NCBI GenBank assembly: GCA_003539375.1
Contig: DPPH01000228.1
Coordinates: 531 to 8,851, forward strand
Direction of reading: 5' to 3'
DNA from: Clostridiales bacterium
GTDB taxonomy: Bacteria; Bacillota; Clostridia; Tissierellales; Dethiosulfatibacteraceae
DNA length: 8,321 nt
The position numbers were made by a program, and so were the translations under genes. Position 1 is the first letter of the stretch. Each line of letters begins with the position of its first letter. Below, piece by piece: positions 1 through 5,524 of this stretch. The notes beneath the pieces are model-generated. The model searched no databases, was not told where the DNA came from, and worked only from the letters and a program-made list of their open reading frames with translations.

Positions 1-65
1 AAACTAAGACTCATCCTATACTAGCCATAGTTATTTCCGGAGTGCTGGGAGCCGCAGTTCTTTAA
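1..65 (+). CDS. C-terminal end of a membrane protein, possibly chromate transporter (partial)
   Basis: The frame read from base 3 is open from the left edge and stops with TAA at 63-65. It gives 20 residues, beginning TKTHPILAIV and ending GVLGAAVL. The stretch is strongly hydrophobic after a short polar, proline-containing entry and looks like the last transmembrane helix of an integral membrane protein. A Lys-x-(His/Asn)-Pro-Ile lead-in followed by a Ser-Gly-x-Leu-Gly helix recalls the C-termini of ChrA-family chromate transporters, but that is recall from a very short fragment. Everything upstream is outside the window. The following aminotransferase lies 243 bases away behind its own promoters, so the two are unlikely to share an operon. 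Confidence 0.4.
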   Translation, partial: TKTHPILAIVISGVLGAAVL

Positions 66-80
66 TATAATATTTAATAA

Positions 81-104
81 TGCACTTTAAAAGCAAATAG
101 TGCA
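81..104 (+). repeat. Imperfect inverted repeat after the partial gene
   Basis: TGCACT (81-86) and AGTGCA (99-104) form a 6-bp stem around a 12-base loop. ATAA (77-80) and TTAT (107-110) could extend it across a two-base bulge. It may be a weak transcription end for the upstream gene, but no T-run follows, so termination is not well supported. Confidence 0.3.
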
Positions 105-165
105 CATTATCAAATTAAACTGTTTATTAGTCTAAATATCTTATAAACTTATTATAATAGGTATG

Positions 166-195
166 TTGAAATAAGTATACCAATAATGATAAAAT
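166..195 (+). promoter_or_regulatory. Candidate promoter P1 of the aminotransferase-aldolase operon (extended -10)
   Basis: A -35 box TTGAAA (166-171) is followed after 18 bases by a -10 box TAAAAT (190-195). A TG at 187-188 creates an extended -10 (TGnTAAAAT). The spacer contains one AAGTATA half-site (173-179). GGTAT (160-164) and ATACC (177-181) form an inverted repeat around the -35 box. This is a sigma-A type promoter by consensus; which promoter is used cannot be told from sequence. Confidence 0.45.
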
Positions 196-202
196 GTAAA
201 TA

Positions 203-231
203 TTGATAATAAGTATATCAAAAATATACTT
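203..231 (+). promoter_or_regulatory. Candidate promoter P2 with overlapping palindromic operator
   Basis: TTGATA (203-208) and TATACT (225-230), 16 bases apart, make a near-consensus sigma-A promoter and the strongest one upstream of the operon. A perfect inverted repeat, AAGTATAT (211-218) / ATATACTT (224-231) with a 5-base centre, fills the spacer and covers the -10 box. A bound protein there should block RNA polymerase. The half-site AAGTATA also occurs 38 bases upstream at 173-179. The predicted leader is about 70 bases with no recognisable riboswitch. No regulator gene for it is visible in the window. Confidence 0.55.
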
Positions 232-308
232 GAAATTTTTAAAAAGTGAGAAAACGTTAAACTCATAATAGTGAAATTTCAAAACAAATATAAGAGGAGG
301 AACAAATT

Positions 309-1400
309 ATGAAAAATAACAAACTAGTAATGATACCAGGACCAACACCAGTAGTAAGAAGCATCCAAGATCAAATGGGAAGAGAAACAGTCTCTTTTAA
401 GGATCCTGAATTCATGCAGGATTACAAAGACTTAATTATCGATTTAAAAGATATGTTTAAAGTTGATGGCGAAGGATTTGTTTTAGCCGGTTCAGGAACT
501 ATGGCAATGGAAATGGCTATAGCTAATGTAACTAAAGATGGTGATAATGTATTAATAGTTTCCAACGGATATTTTGGTGACAGATACATAGAAATATGTG
601 AAAGAAAGAATTTAAATGTTGATGTTCTTTCAGCAGAGTGGGGAGATGCAGTAACTCCGGAAGAAATAGAAGAGAAACTTAAAGAAAAAAATTATGCAGC
701 AATAACTGTAACACATGTGGATACTTCAACGGGAGTAGTTGCACCAGTTAAGGAAATTGGAGAAGTACTTAAGAAATTTGAAGATACAATTTACATAGTT
801 GATGGAGTTTGTGCAACAGCTGGAGAAAAAGAATATGTTGATGATTACAATATAGATATATTATTTACAGGTAGTCAAAAAGCTTTTGGAGTAGCACCTG
901 GTCTAGCAATATTATTTGCTGGAAAAAAAGCTTTAAAAAGAAGAGAAGAACTTGGAACTATAAGAGAATACTTTGTAGATTTCCATAAGTGGATGCCTAT
1001 TATGAACGATCCATCAAAATACTTTGGTACCCCTCCAATAAATCTAATATGGGCTCTTAAAGAATCTGTAAGACTAATTAAAGAAGAAGGCGTAGAAGAG
1101 AGATATGAAAGACATATTAAAGATGCCAAATACGTTCAAGGAAAATTATTAGAAATGGGTTTTGATATATTGGCAAAAGAAGAATGTAGAGCAGTAACAT
1201 TATCCAATGTACTTTATCCTGAAGGTATAGAAGATGGAGAATTTAGAAAAGTTCTTGCTGAAGAGGGCGTAGTAGTTGCTGGAGGATTAGGAGCCTATGC
1301 AGGAAAATTATTCAGACTAGGACATATGGGTAATATTGACAAGCACGTAATAGCTTCTACCCTAGCGGCTATAGAAAGAACTTTAGAGAGGGTTAAATAA
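309..1400 (+). CDS. Class V PLP aminotransferase, alanine:glyoxylate aminotransferase type
   Basis: A cytosolic PLP-dependent aminotransferase of 363 residues, the usual length for the family. It starts MKNNKLVMIPGPTPV, the typical opening of alanine:glyoxylate and serine:pyruvate aminotransferases. The phosphate-binding GSGT is at 61-64, the TH-x-D-TSTG motif at 135-142, the cofactor aspartate D165 in IVDGVCAT, and the Schiff-base lysine K191 in GSQKAFG. R336 in LFRLGHMG sits where human AGT has its substrate-carboxylate arginine. AGGAGG at 295-300, eight bases before the ATG, fixes the start. The aldolase gene follows one base after the stop, so the two are surely co-transcribed. Family members transfer an amino group from alanine or serine to glyoxylate. 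Ureidoglycine-glyoxylate or 2-aminoethylphosphonate aminotransferase are less likely alternatives. Exact substrates are inferred from the partner gene. Confidence 0.85.
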   Translation: MKNNKLVMIPGPTPVVRSIQDQMGRETVSFKDPEFMQDYKDLIIDLKDMFKVDGEGFVLAGSGTMAMEMAIANVTKDGDNVLIVSNGYFGDRYIEICERKNLNVDVLSAEWGDAVTPEEIEEKLKEKNYAAITVTHVDTSTGVVAPVKEIGEVLKKFEDTIYIVDGVCATAGEKEYVDDYNIDILFTGSQKAFGVAPGLAILFAGKKALKRREELGTIREYFVDFHKWMPIMNDPSKYFGTPPINLIWALKESVRLIKEEGVEERYERHIKDAKYVQGKLLEMGFDILAKEECRAVTLSNVLYPEGIEDGEFRKVLAEEGVVVAGGLGAYAGKLFRLGHMGNIDKHVIASTLAAIERTLERVK

Positions 1401-1401
1401 T

Positions 1402-2298
1402 ATGTCGTATTTTGAAATTAAAGGAGTCATACCACCAGTAATCACTCCATTTAAGGAAAATGATGAAGTAGATTACGAGAAATTTTCTACCAATATAAAA
1501 AAATGGAACAGTAAGGACTTAGCAGGAGTGCTTGTTTTAGGATCAAATGGAGAGACAGCTTATTTAAGGGAAGAAGAAAAGCTTGAACTTATAAAATTAG
1601 CTGTTGAAAATACAGATGATGATAAAATAGTCATGGTAGGTACAGGATTGGAATCTACAGAAATGACAATAGAATTAACAAATAAGGCTGCTAAACTTGG
1701 TGCAGACTGTGCTTTACTGTTGACACCTAATTACTACGGTGGAAAAATGGGTGACGAAGCTCAACTTGCTTACTTTAAAGAAGTAGCAGATAATACAGAA
1801 ATTCCTATATTAATATATAATGTAACTAAATTTACTCATATCAATATATCACCTAAAGTGGTTAGTGAATTAAGCAAACATAAGAATATAATTGGTATGA
1901 AAGATAGTTCAGGAGATGTAAAACAGTTGATACAGTTTATGAATGCCGGATTAGACCAGGAATTTAATCTCCTCGTTGGAACAGCTGCAGCGTGGTATCC
2001 TGCCTTAGCTGTAGGGGTAAAAGCTTCTGTAATGGCTCTTGCAAATTGCTGTCCTGATGAATGTATAGAAGTTCAAAAACTATTTGAAGAAGGTAAAAAT
2101 GAAGAATCTTTAGAGCTTTACAAAAAAATGTACCCAGTGAACTCCGCTGTTACAGGTGGTTACGGAATAGCGGGCTTGAAATATGTATGTGACGAGTTAG
2201 GCTTTGAAGGAGGCTTTACTAGAAAACCCCTTCTTCCTCTAAAAGATAGGGAAAAAGTAGAACTAGATAGCATAATAAAAAAAGCAGAACTTAAATAA
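1402..2298 (+). CDS. DapA-family class I aldolase, probable 4-hydroxy-2-oxoglutarate aldolase
   Basis: A 298-residue TIM-barrel pyruvate aldolase/lyase of the dihydrodipicolinate synthase / N-acetylneuraminate lyase superfamily, at normal family length. The Schiff-base lysine is K167 in GMKDSSGD and the catalytic tyrosine is Y139 in LIYNV. The family's GTTGE is GSNGE here (47-51). The position of E. coli DapA Arg138, which binds aspartate semialdehyde, is F144, so a true lysine-pathway synthase is unlikely. GSNGE, the ESTEMTIELT stretch (84-93), NIIGMKDSSGDV (162-173), the MALANC region (211-216) and AVTGGYGIAGLK (249-260) resemble human HOGA1 as I recall it. HOGA1 splits 4-hydroxy-2-oxoglutarate into pyruvate and glyoxylate, and glyoxylate is the acceptor for the upstream enzyme. 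A weak GAGAGGG inside the end of the aminotransferase gene serves as ribosome site. A sugar-acid (KDG-type) aldolase is the main alternative. Confidence 0.75.
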   Translation: MSYFEIKGVIPPVITPFKENDEVDYEKFSTNIKKWNSKDLAGVLVLGSNGETAYLREEEKLELIKLAVENTDDDKIVMVGTGLESTEMTIELTNKAAKLGADCALLLTPNYYGGKMGDEAQLAYFKEVADNTEIPILIYNVTKFTHINISPKVVSELSKHKNIIGMKDSSGDVKQLIQFMNAGLDQEFNLLVGTAAAWYPALAVGVKASVMALANCCPDECIEVQKLFEEGKNEESLELYKKMYPVNSAVTGGYGIAGLKYVCDELGFEGGFTRKPLLPLKDREKVELDSIIKKAELK

Positions 2299-2322
2299 TA
2301 AAAAACAAAATTCAAAAAATTA

Positions 2323-2347
2323 AAACCGCACTTTAAAAGTGCGGTTT
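2323..2347. terminator. Bidirectional intrinsic terminator between convergent operons
   Basis: AAACCGCACT (2323-2332) and AGTGCGGTTT (2338-2347) form a perfect 10-bp stem with a 5-base loop. GTTT follows on the plus strand. On the minus strand the stem is followed by a longer T-rich stretch (complement of 2312-2322). It lies 24 bases after the aldolase stop and 30 bases beyond the hcp stop, so it can end both operons. Confidence 0.85.
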
Positions 2348-2377
2348 GTTTAATACAAAATTAATTTCTAATTTATA

Positions 2378-4012
2378 TTATCCTAAGAATAATTTTAGAT
2401 CATCTTCTACTGTTCCAATTCCAGCTATTCCAAATTTGTCTACTAATACATTAGCTACATTTTCTGATAAGAATGCAGGTAATGTTGGTCCTAAGTGAAT
2501 ATCTTTAACACCTAAGTATAATAGAGCTAATAGAACTATAACAGCTTTTTGTTCGTACCAAGCTATGTTGTAAGCAATTGGAAGATCGTTTATGTCATTT
2601 AATTCGAAGATTTCTTTAAGTTTTAGAGCAATTACAGCTAATGAATATGAATCATTACACTGACCAGCATCTAGAACTCTAGGGATTCCACCTATGTCTC
2701 CTAAATTAAGCTTGTTGTATCTGTATTTTGCGCATCCAGCTGTTAATATCACAGTATCTTCTGGTAATTTTTCTGCGAATTCTGTGTAGTATTCTCTAGA
2801 TTTCATTCTTCCATCGCAACCAGCCATTACGAAGAATTTCTTAATTGCTCCAGATTTAACAGCATCTACCACTTTATCAGCTAATTCAACAACTTGATTA
2901 TGTGCAAATCCACCTACAATTTTTCCTGTTTCGATTTCTTCAGGAGCATCTAAATTCTTAGCATGTTCTATAATTTTTGAGAAATCCTTATGACCCTTTT
3001 CGTCAGGTACTATATGGTCGCATCCAGGAAAACCTGCTGAACCTGTAGTATATATTCTGCTTTGAACCTCATCGGATTTTGGAGGAACTATACAGTTAGT
3101 TGTGAATAGGATAGGTCCGTTAAATGTTTTAAATTCTGTAGTTTGTTTCCACCATGAACCACCATAGTTTCCTACAAAATTATCATATTTTTTGAATGCT
3201 GGATAATAGTGACCAGGTAACATTTCACCGTGAGTATAAACATCCACACCAGTTCCTTTAGTTTGTTCTAAAAGCATTTCTAAGTCAACTAAATCATGTC
3301 CTGATATTAATATTGCAGGGTTGTTTCTAACTCCAATATTCACTTCTGTAATTTCAGGATTTCCGTATTTTGAAGTATTAGCTTCATCTAGTAGAGCCAT
3401 AGCCTTAACACCGTACTCTCCAGTTTTTAAAGTAAGAGCTACAAGATCATCTGCAGATAATGTATCATCTAAACTTTTAGCTAGTGCTTCATAAACAAAT
3501 TCATATATTTCAGGATCTTCTTTTCCTATGTTTAATGCATGGTCAGCATAAGCCGCCATACCCTTTAATCCGTATGTAATAAGTTCTCTTAATGATCTTA
3601 CATCTTCATTTTCTGTAGCTAATACACCAACTTCGTCGCTATTAGCTTTTTCTTCCATTTCTTCACTAGTAGATACTTTAAAAGTTGCAGAATCATGCAA
3701 ATTTTCTAAATTTAAATCTTTTAATAGTTCATCTCTATAAGAAATCATCTTTCTTATTTGGTTTTCTATAGCTTCTCTATCGAAGTTTGCATTAGTAATA
3801 GTCATAAATAAACTTGTAAGCATTTCGTGATTTAATCCGCCAAGTTCTTTAACGTCTAAATTACCTTTTTTTACAATTTCTGATATACCTTTAGTTGTGT
3901 AGATAAGCAAATCTTGAATATTCGCAACATCTTCTTTTTTACCACAAACACCAACTACTGTACAGCCTTGATTTTTAGCTGTTTCTTGACACTGATAACA
4001 AAACATACTCAT
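2378..4012 (-). CDS. hcp: Hybrid cluster protein (hydroxylamine / nitric oxide reductase), class I
   Basis: A 544-residue hybrid cluster protein (prismane protein), a cytosolic enzyme that reduces hydroxylamine in vitro and is implicated in nitric oxide detoxification. The N-terminal cysteines C5, C8, C17 and C23 follow the Cx2Cx8Cx5C spacing of class I proteins from strict anaerobes, which bind [4Fe-4S]; the E. coli-type class II spacing is different. All hybrid-cluster ligands are present: H239 (SGHDL), E263 (HGEM), C307 (TTNC), C399 (AGCDGR, the persulfide cysteine position), C427 (TAGC), C452 (QCND) and E487, with K489 in WYEQK. Their offsets match the Desulfovibrio protein closely. AGGAGG (complement of 4023-4028), ten bases before the first ATG, supports MSMFCYQC as the start. 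The upstream cupin gene ends 24 bases away in the same operon. There is no hcr reductase gene here, so the electron donor must be encoded elsewhere or be a ferredoxin. Confidence 0.97.
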   Translation of the reverse strand: MSMFCYQCQETAKNQGCTVVGVCGKKEDVANIQDLLIYTTKGISEIVKKGNLDVKELGGLNHEMLTSLFMTITNANFDREAIENQIRKMISYRDELLKDLNLENLHDSATFKVSTSEEMEEKANSDEVGVLATENEDVRSLRELITYGLKGMAAYADHALNIGKEDPEIYEFVYEALAKSLDDTLSADDLVALTLKTGEYGVKAMALLDEANTSKYGNPEITEVNIGVRNNPAILISGHDLVDLEMLLEQTKGTGVDVYTHGEMLPGHYYPAFKKYDNFVGNYGGSWWKQTTEFKTFNGPILFTTNCIVPPKSDEVQSRIYTTGSAGFPGCDHIVPDEKGHKDFSKIIEHAKNLDAPEEIETGKIVGGFAHNQVVELADKVVDAVKSGAIKKFFVMAGCDGRMKSREYYTEFAEKLPEDTVILTAGCAKYRYNKLNLGDIGGIPRVLDAGQCNDSYSLAVIALKLKEIFELNDINDLPIAYNIAWYEQKAVIVLLALLYLGVKDIHLGPTLPAFLSENVANVLVDKFGIAGIGTVEDDLKLFLG

Positions 4013-4036
4013 TTAATAATTACCTCCTAATATTTT

Positions 4037-4360
4037 TTATTCTTTATAATTAAATGGACTTGGAGCTTTAACGACAAATATTTCTAAAACTTCATCGTCT
4101 TCGTTTCTTACATCCATTTTGGTACTGTAAGGAATGTTTAATATTTTGCCGCTGTTGTACTTATAAGGTTCTTGATTTCCTAGTGTAATAGTTAAAGTAC
4201 CTCTTAATACTATCATATATACATTTGAGTTAGCATTATGTACAGGTAGTCCTTCACCTTTAGGAAAAATCATATGGTTTAAATCAACATTACCATCACT
4301 TATTATCTTCTCAATTAACTTACTATCTCCATCGCTAAAATTAAATTCTTTTTGAATCAA
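4037..4360 (-). CDS. Small single-domain cupin, first gene of the hcp operon (TTG start)
   Basis: A 107-residue cupin-fold protein. The start is taken as TTG at 4360-4358, because GAGGTG (complement of 4367-4372) lies six bases upstream. The longer frame from an ATG at 4435 has no ribosome site and would run across the regulatory palindrome and the predicted transcription start. The beta-barrel core runs from about residue 34 (PKGEGLPVHNANSN) to 97. Canonical cupin metal ligands are largely lost: motif 1 keeps only H41, with N43 where the second His would be and no Glu. In motif 2 (GKILNIPYSTKMDVRN, 71-86) the His position is M or D. It may therefore bind a small ligand or a protein rather than a catalytic metal. 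Genomic position, first in an operon with hcp, links it to nitrosative stress; its function is unknown. Confidence 0.75.
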   Translation of the reverse strand: MIQKEFNFSDGDSKLIEKIISDGNVDLNHMIFPKGEGLPVHNANSNVYMIVLRGTLTITLGNQEPYKYNSGKILNIPYSTKMDVRNEDDEVLEIFVVKAPSPFNYKE

Positions 4361-4366
4361 ATTATT

Positions 4367-4372
4367 CACCTC
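4367..4372 (-). promoter_or_regulatory. Ribosome binding site that sets the TTG start of the cupin gene
   Basis: Read on the minus strand this is GAGGTG, six bases before TTG at 4360-4358. No comparable site precedes the in-frame ATG at 4435 or the GTG that overlaps this sequence. Confidence 0.6.
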
Positions 4373-4384
4373 ACTAAATTTTTG

Positions 4385-4413
4385 TTGTTTATTTAATATT
4401 AGTATAGTATAAT
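4385..4413 (+). promoter_or_regulatory. Promoter of the Crp/Fnr regulator gene
   Basis: TTGTTT (4385-4390) and TATAAT (4408-4413) are 17 bases apart, a good sigma-A promoter needing no activator. It predicts a transcript start near 4420, about 42 bases before the ATG. The palindrome at 4429-4442 would then lie at about +10 to +23, a position typical of repression. Confidence 0.65.
4401..4406 (-). promoter_or_regulatory. -10 element of the cupin-hcp operon promoter
   Basis: On the minus strand this reads TATACT. The bases at the expected -35 position read CCGATT, far from consensus, so the promoter should depend on an activator. A start near 4394 is predicted, giving a leader of about 34 bases to the TTG codon. 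An overlapping second TATACT at 4411-4406 is an alternative. Confidence 0.5.
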
Positions 4414-4428
4414 AAAAACAGTTAATCG

Positions 4429-4442
4429 GTAACAAATGTTAC
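4429..4442. promoter_or_regulatory. Palindromic Crp/Fnr-type operator, probable HcpR site
   Basis: GTAACA-AA-TGTTAC is a 14-bp palindrome with 6-bp arms, the size and symmetry of Crp/Fnr-family sites. It is the only such palindrome I found in the window and lies between the regulator gene and the operon it presumably controls. Its centre is 41.5 bases upstream of the predicted cupin-hcp start, the classic class II activation position. The same site is just downstream of the regulator's own predicted start, which would allow negative autoregulation. Confidence 0.65.
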
Positions 4443-4461
4443 GAAAGGAGTTAAATTTTTT

Positions 4462-5151
4462 ATGTATGAAAAATGGTCTTCTACTTTAGAAAAAGTAGAC
4501 TTATTTAAAGATATAACATTTTCAGAATTAGAAAACATGTTTTTTTGTTTGCGACCTAATATAAAGCAATATCAAAAAGATGAAATTATAGCCTTAGAAG
4601 GTGACGATATTAAAAATTTCGGAATCCTTCTTGAAGGTAAACTTATGCTTTATAAAGAAAAATTTGATGGAACAAGGGTTCTTTTAAAGCAGGTTCATCC
4701 GGGACAACTTTTCGGAGAAATCGCATCCTTCTCTGATAAAAGAAAATGGCCTGCCCAGGTTCAAGTAGCTAAAAATTCTACTGTAATGTTTATGCCTCCT
4801 GAAAAAATAACAAATACTTGTACCAACTTATGTCGCGGTCATAGAATGTTAACCTTAAACATGATAAAAATAATATCTAAAAAAGCCATAAATTTAAACA
4901 AAACCATAGAGTATTTATCTGTAAAAAGTATTAGACAGAAAATAGCATACTATTTACTAGATCAGTATAAAAAAACTAAATCTAAAAATTTCATGCTTGA
5001 TATGAACAGAAATGAACTATCAGATTTCCTAAATGTTACCAGGCCATCTTTGTCTAGAGAGATGGCAAACATGAGGGATGAAGGTCTGATAGACTTTCAC
5101 AGATCATCGATTAAACTATTAAATATTGACAAACTAAGCTCTATAGTATAG
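4462..5151 (+). CDS. hcpR: Crp/Fnr-family transcription regulator, probable HcpR
   Basis: A 229-residue regulator with the standard two-part layout. The N-terminal cyclic-nucleotide-binding-like beta barrel (about 15-125) includes the GQLFGEIASFSD stretch at 81-92. A dimerisation helix follows (about 127-155), then a C-terminal winged helix-turn-helix (about 155-229) with recognition helix around VTRPSLSREMANM (192-204). It lacks the N-terminal four-cysteine cluster of FNR. Its cysteines are C29, C120 and C124, so any sensing would be through haem, thiols or a bound ligand. AAAGGAG at 4444-4450 precedes the ATG. It is divergent from cupin-hcp and shares a palindromic site with it. HcpR proteins are Crp/Fnr regulators often adjacent to hcp that activate it under nitrosative stress; the HcpR assignment rests on context plus family. 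Confidence 0.85.
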   Translation: MYEKWSSTLEKVDLFKDITFSELENMFFCLRPNIKQYQKDEIIALEGDDIKNFGILLEGKLMLYKEKFDGTRVLLKQVHPGQLFGEIASFSDKRKWPAQVQVAKNSTVMFMPPEKITNTCTNLCRGHRMLTLNMIKIISKKAINLNKTIEYLSVKSIRQKIAYYLLDQYKKTKSKNFMLDMNRNELSDFLNVTRPSLSREMANMRDEGLIDFHRSSIKLLNIDKLSSIV

Positions 5152-5198
5152 TCCATTATATATTTATCCTAATTGAGAAAAATTATACAGGAAATTCC

Positions 5199-5227
5199 TT
5201 GATATATACCCTTGTAGGGTATATAAT
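5199..5227 (+). promoter_or_regulatory. Promoter of the ferredoxin-membrane protein pair
   Basis: TTGATA (5199-5204), 17 bases, then TATAAT (5222-5227): an almost ideal sigma-A promoter. Transcription should start near 5234, leaving a leader of about 18 bases before the ATG at 5252. The promoter is strong on paper, and nearly its entire core is covered by the palindrome at 5203-5225, which implies tight repression in the absence of an inducer. Confidence 0.8.
5203..5225. promoter_or_regulatory. CsoR/CstR-like operator embedded in the promoter
   Basis: TATATACCCT (5203-5212) and AGGGTATATA (5216-5225) form a perfect 10-bp inverted repeat with a 3-base centre. The core ATACCC-N5-GGGTAT resembles operators of the CsoR family (copper sensor CsoR and persulfide sensor CstR), which are G/C tracts flanked by TA. 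It overlaps both the -35 and the -10 box. No CsoR-family gene is in the window. Confidence 0.6.
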
Positions 5228-5241
5228 AAATAAAAAATGAT

Positions 5242-5246
5242 GGAGG
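5242..5246 (+). promoter_or_regulatory. Ribosome binding site that sets the ferredoxin start
   Basis: GGAGG lies five bases before the ATG at 5252-5254. Two ATG codons further upstream (5237 and 5240) overlap or precede this site and have none of their own, so the shorter protein starting MAKKKVAYI is preferred. Confidence 0.7.
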
Positions 5247-5251
5247 AAATA

Positions 5252-5464
5252 ATGGCAAAGAAAAAAGTAGCTTACATTAAACAAAATACATGTGATAGGT
5301 CACCATTTTGTCCTGTCAAACGAATATGTCCTCAAAAGGCTTTGAAAAGAAAGGGCTTTTTCGGACCTCTTGAGATAGATGAGGAAAAATGCACCGGGTG
5401 TGGTACATGCTTACAATATTGTCCTCATGGTGCTGTAAAAATGAAAAAAGCAAAAGCAAGTTAG
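5252..5464 (+). CDS. Small 4Fe-4S ferredoxin-like protein with one degenerate cluster motif
   Basis: A 70-residue soluble iron-sulfur protein starting MAKKKVAYI. The second motif is canonical: C47-x2-C50-x2-C53-x3-C57-Pro. The first is unusual: C14-x5-C20-x5-C26-Pro, which is one cysteine short and expanded. By the ferredoxin rule, C47, C50, C53 and C26 can hold one complete [4Fe-4S] cluster. C14, C20 and C57 leave the other with three ligands, so it may be a [3Fe-4S], a labile site or absent. Both ends are lysine-rich (KKK at 3-5 and KMKKAKAK at 63-69), giving a basic tail unlike acidic clostridial ferredoxins. It is first in a likely pair with the small membrane protein, behind a consensus promoter carrying a CsoR-like operator. 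Function unknown; electron transfer or cluster-based sensing at the membrane is plausible. Confidence 0.85.
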   Translation: MAKKKVAYIKQNTCDRSPFCPVKRICPQKALKRKGFFGPLEIDEEKCTGCGTCLQYCPHGAVKMKKAKAS

Positions 5465-5470
5465 AGACAA

Positions 5471-5502
5471 ATAACCTTTTTATTTTCGAATAAAGGGGTT
5501 AT
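5471..5502 (+). other. TTCG-capped hairpin between the ferredoxin and membrane protein genes
   Basis: Bases 5471-5484 pair with 5489-5502 in a 14-bp stem containing two G-U wobbles, closed by a TTCG loop (5485-5488), a stable RNA tetraloop type. No T-run follows, so it is not a classic terminator. It may stabilise the upstream message or partly attenuate expression of the downstream gene. Confidence 0.6.
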
Positions 5503-5524
5503 ACTTATATAGAGGTGGAGTAAT

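Noticed and set aside
81..104. Upstream hairpin as a strong terminator for the partial first gene
   Set aside because: Only 6 bp are perfectly paired around a 12-base loop and no T-run follows; kept only as an imperfect repeat.
875..1129. 84-codon open frame on the minus strand inside the aminotransferase gene
   Set aside because: It is fully antisense to a conserved enzyme, has no ribosome site and its product resembles no protein I know; it is a by-product of the real gene's codons.
1402..2298. Annotation as 4-hydroxy-tetrahydrodipicolinate synthase (DapA) of lysine synthesis
   Set aside because: The substrate arginine position is Phe144, GTTGE is GSNGE, and the operon partner is a glyoxylate-type aminotransferase rather than a lysine-pathway gene.
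4361..4435. Longer cupin start at the ATG at 4435 on the minus strand
   Set aside because: The extra 25 codons cover the operator and the predicted promoter, lack a ribosome site and do not look like cupin sequence. The TTG at 4360 has a well-placed GAGGTG.
5237..5251. Upstream ATG codons for the ferredoxin-like gene (5237, 5240)
   Set aside because: They precede or overlap the GGAGG that serves the ATG at 5252, and have no site of their own.
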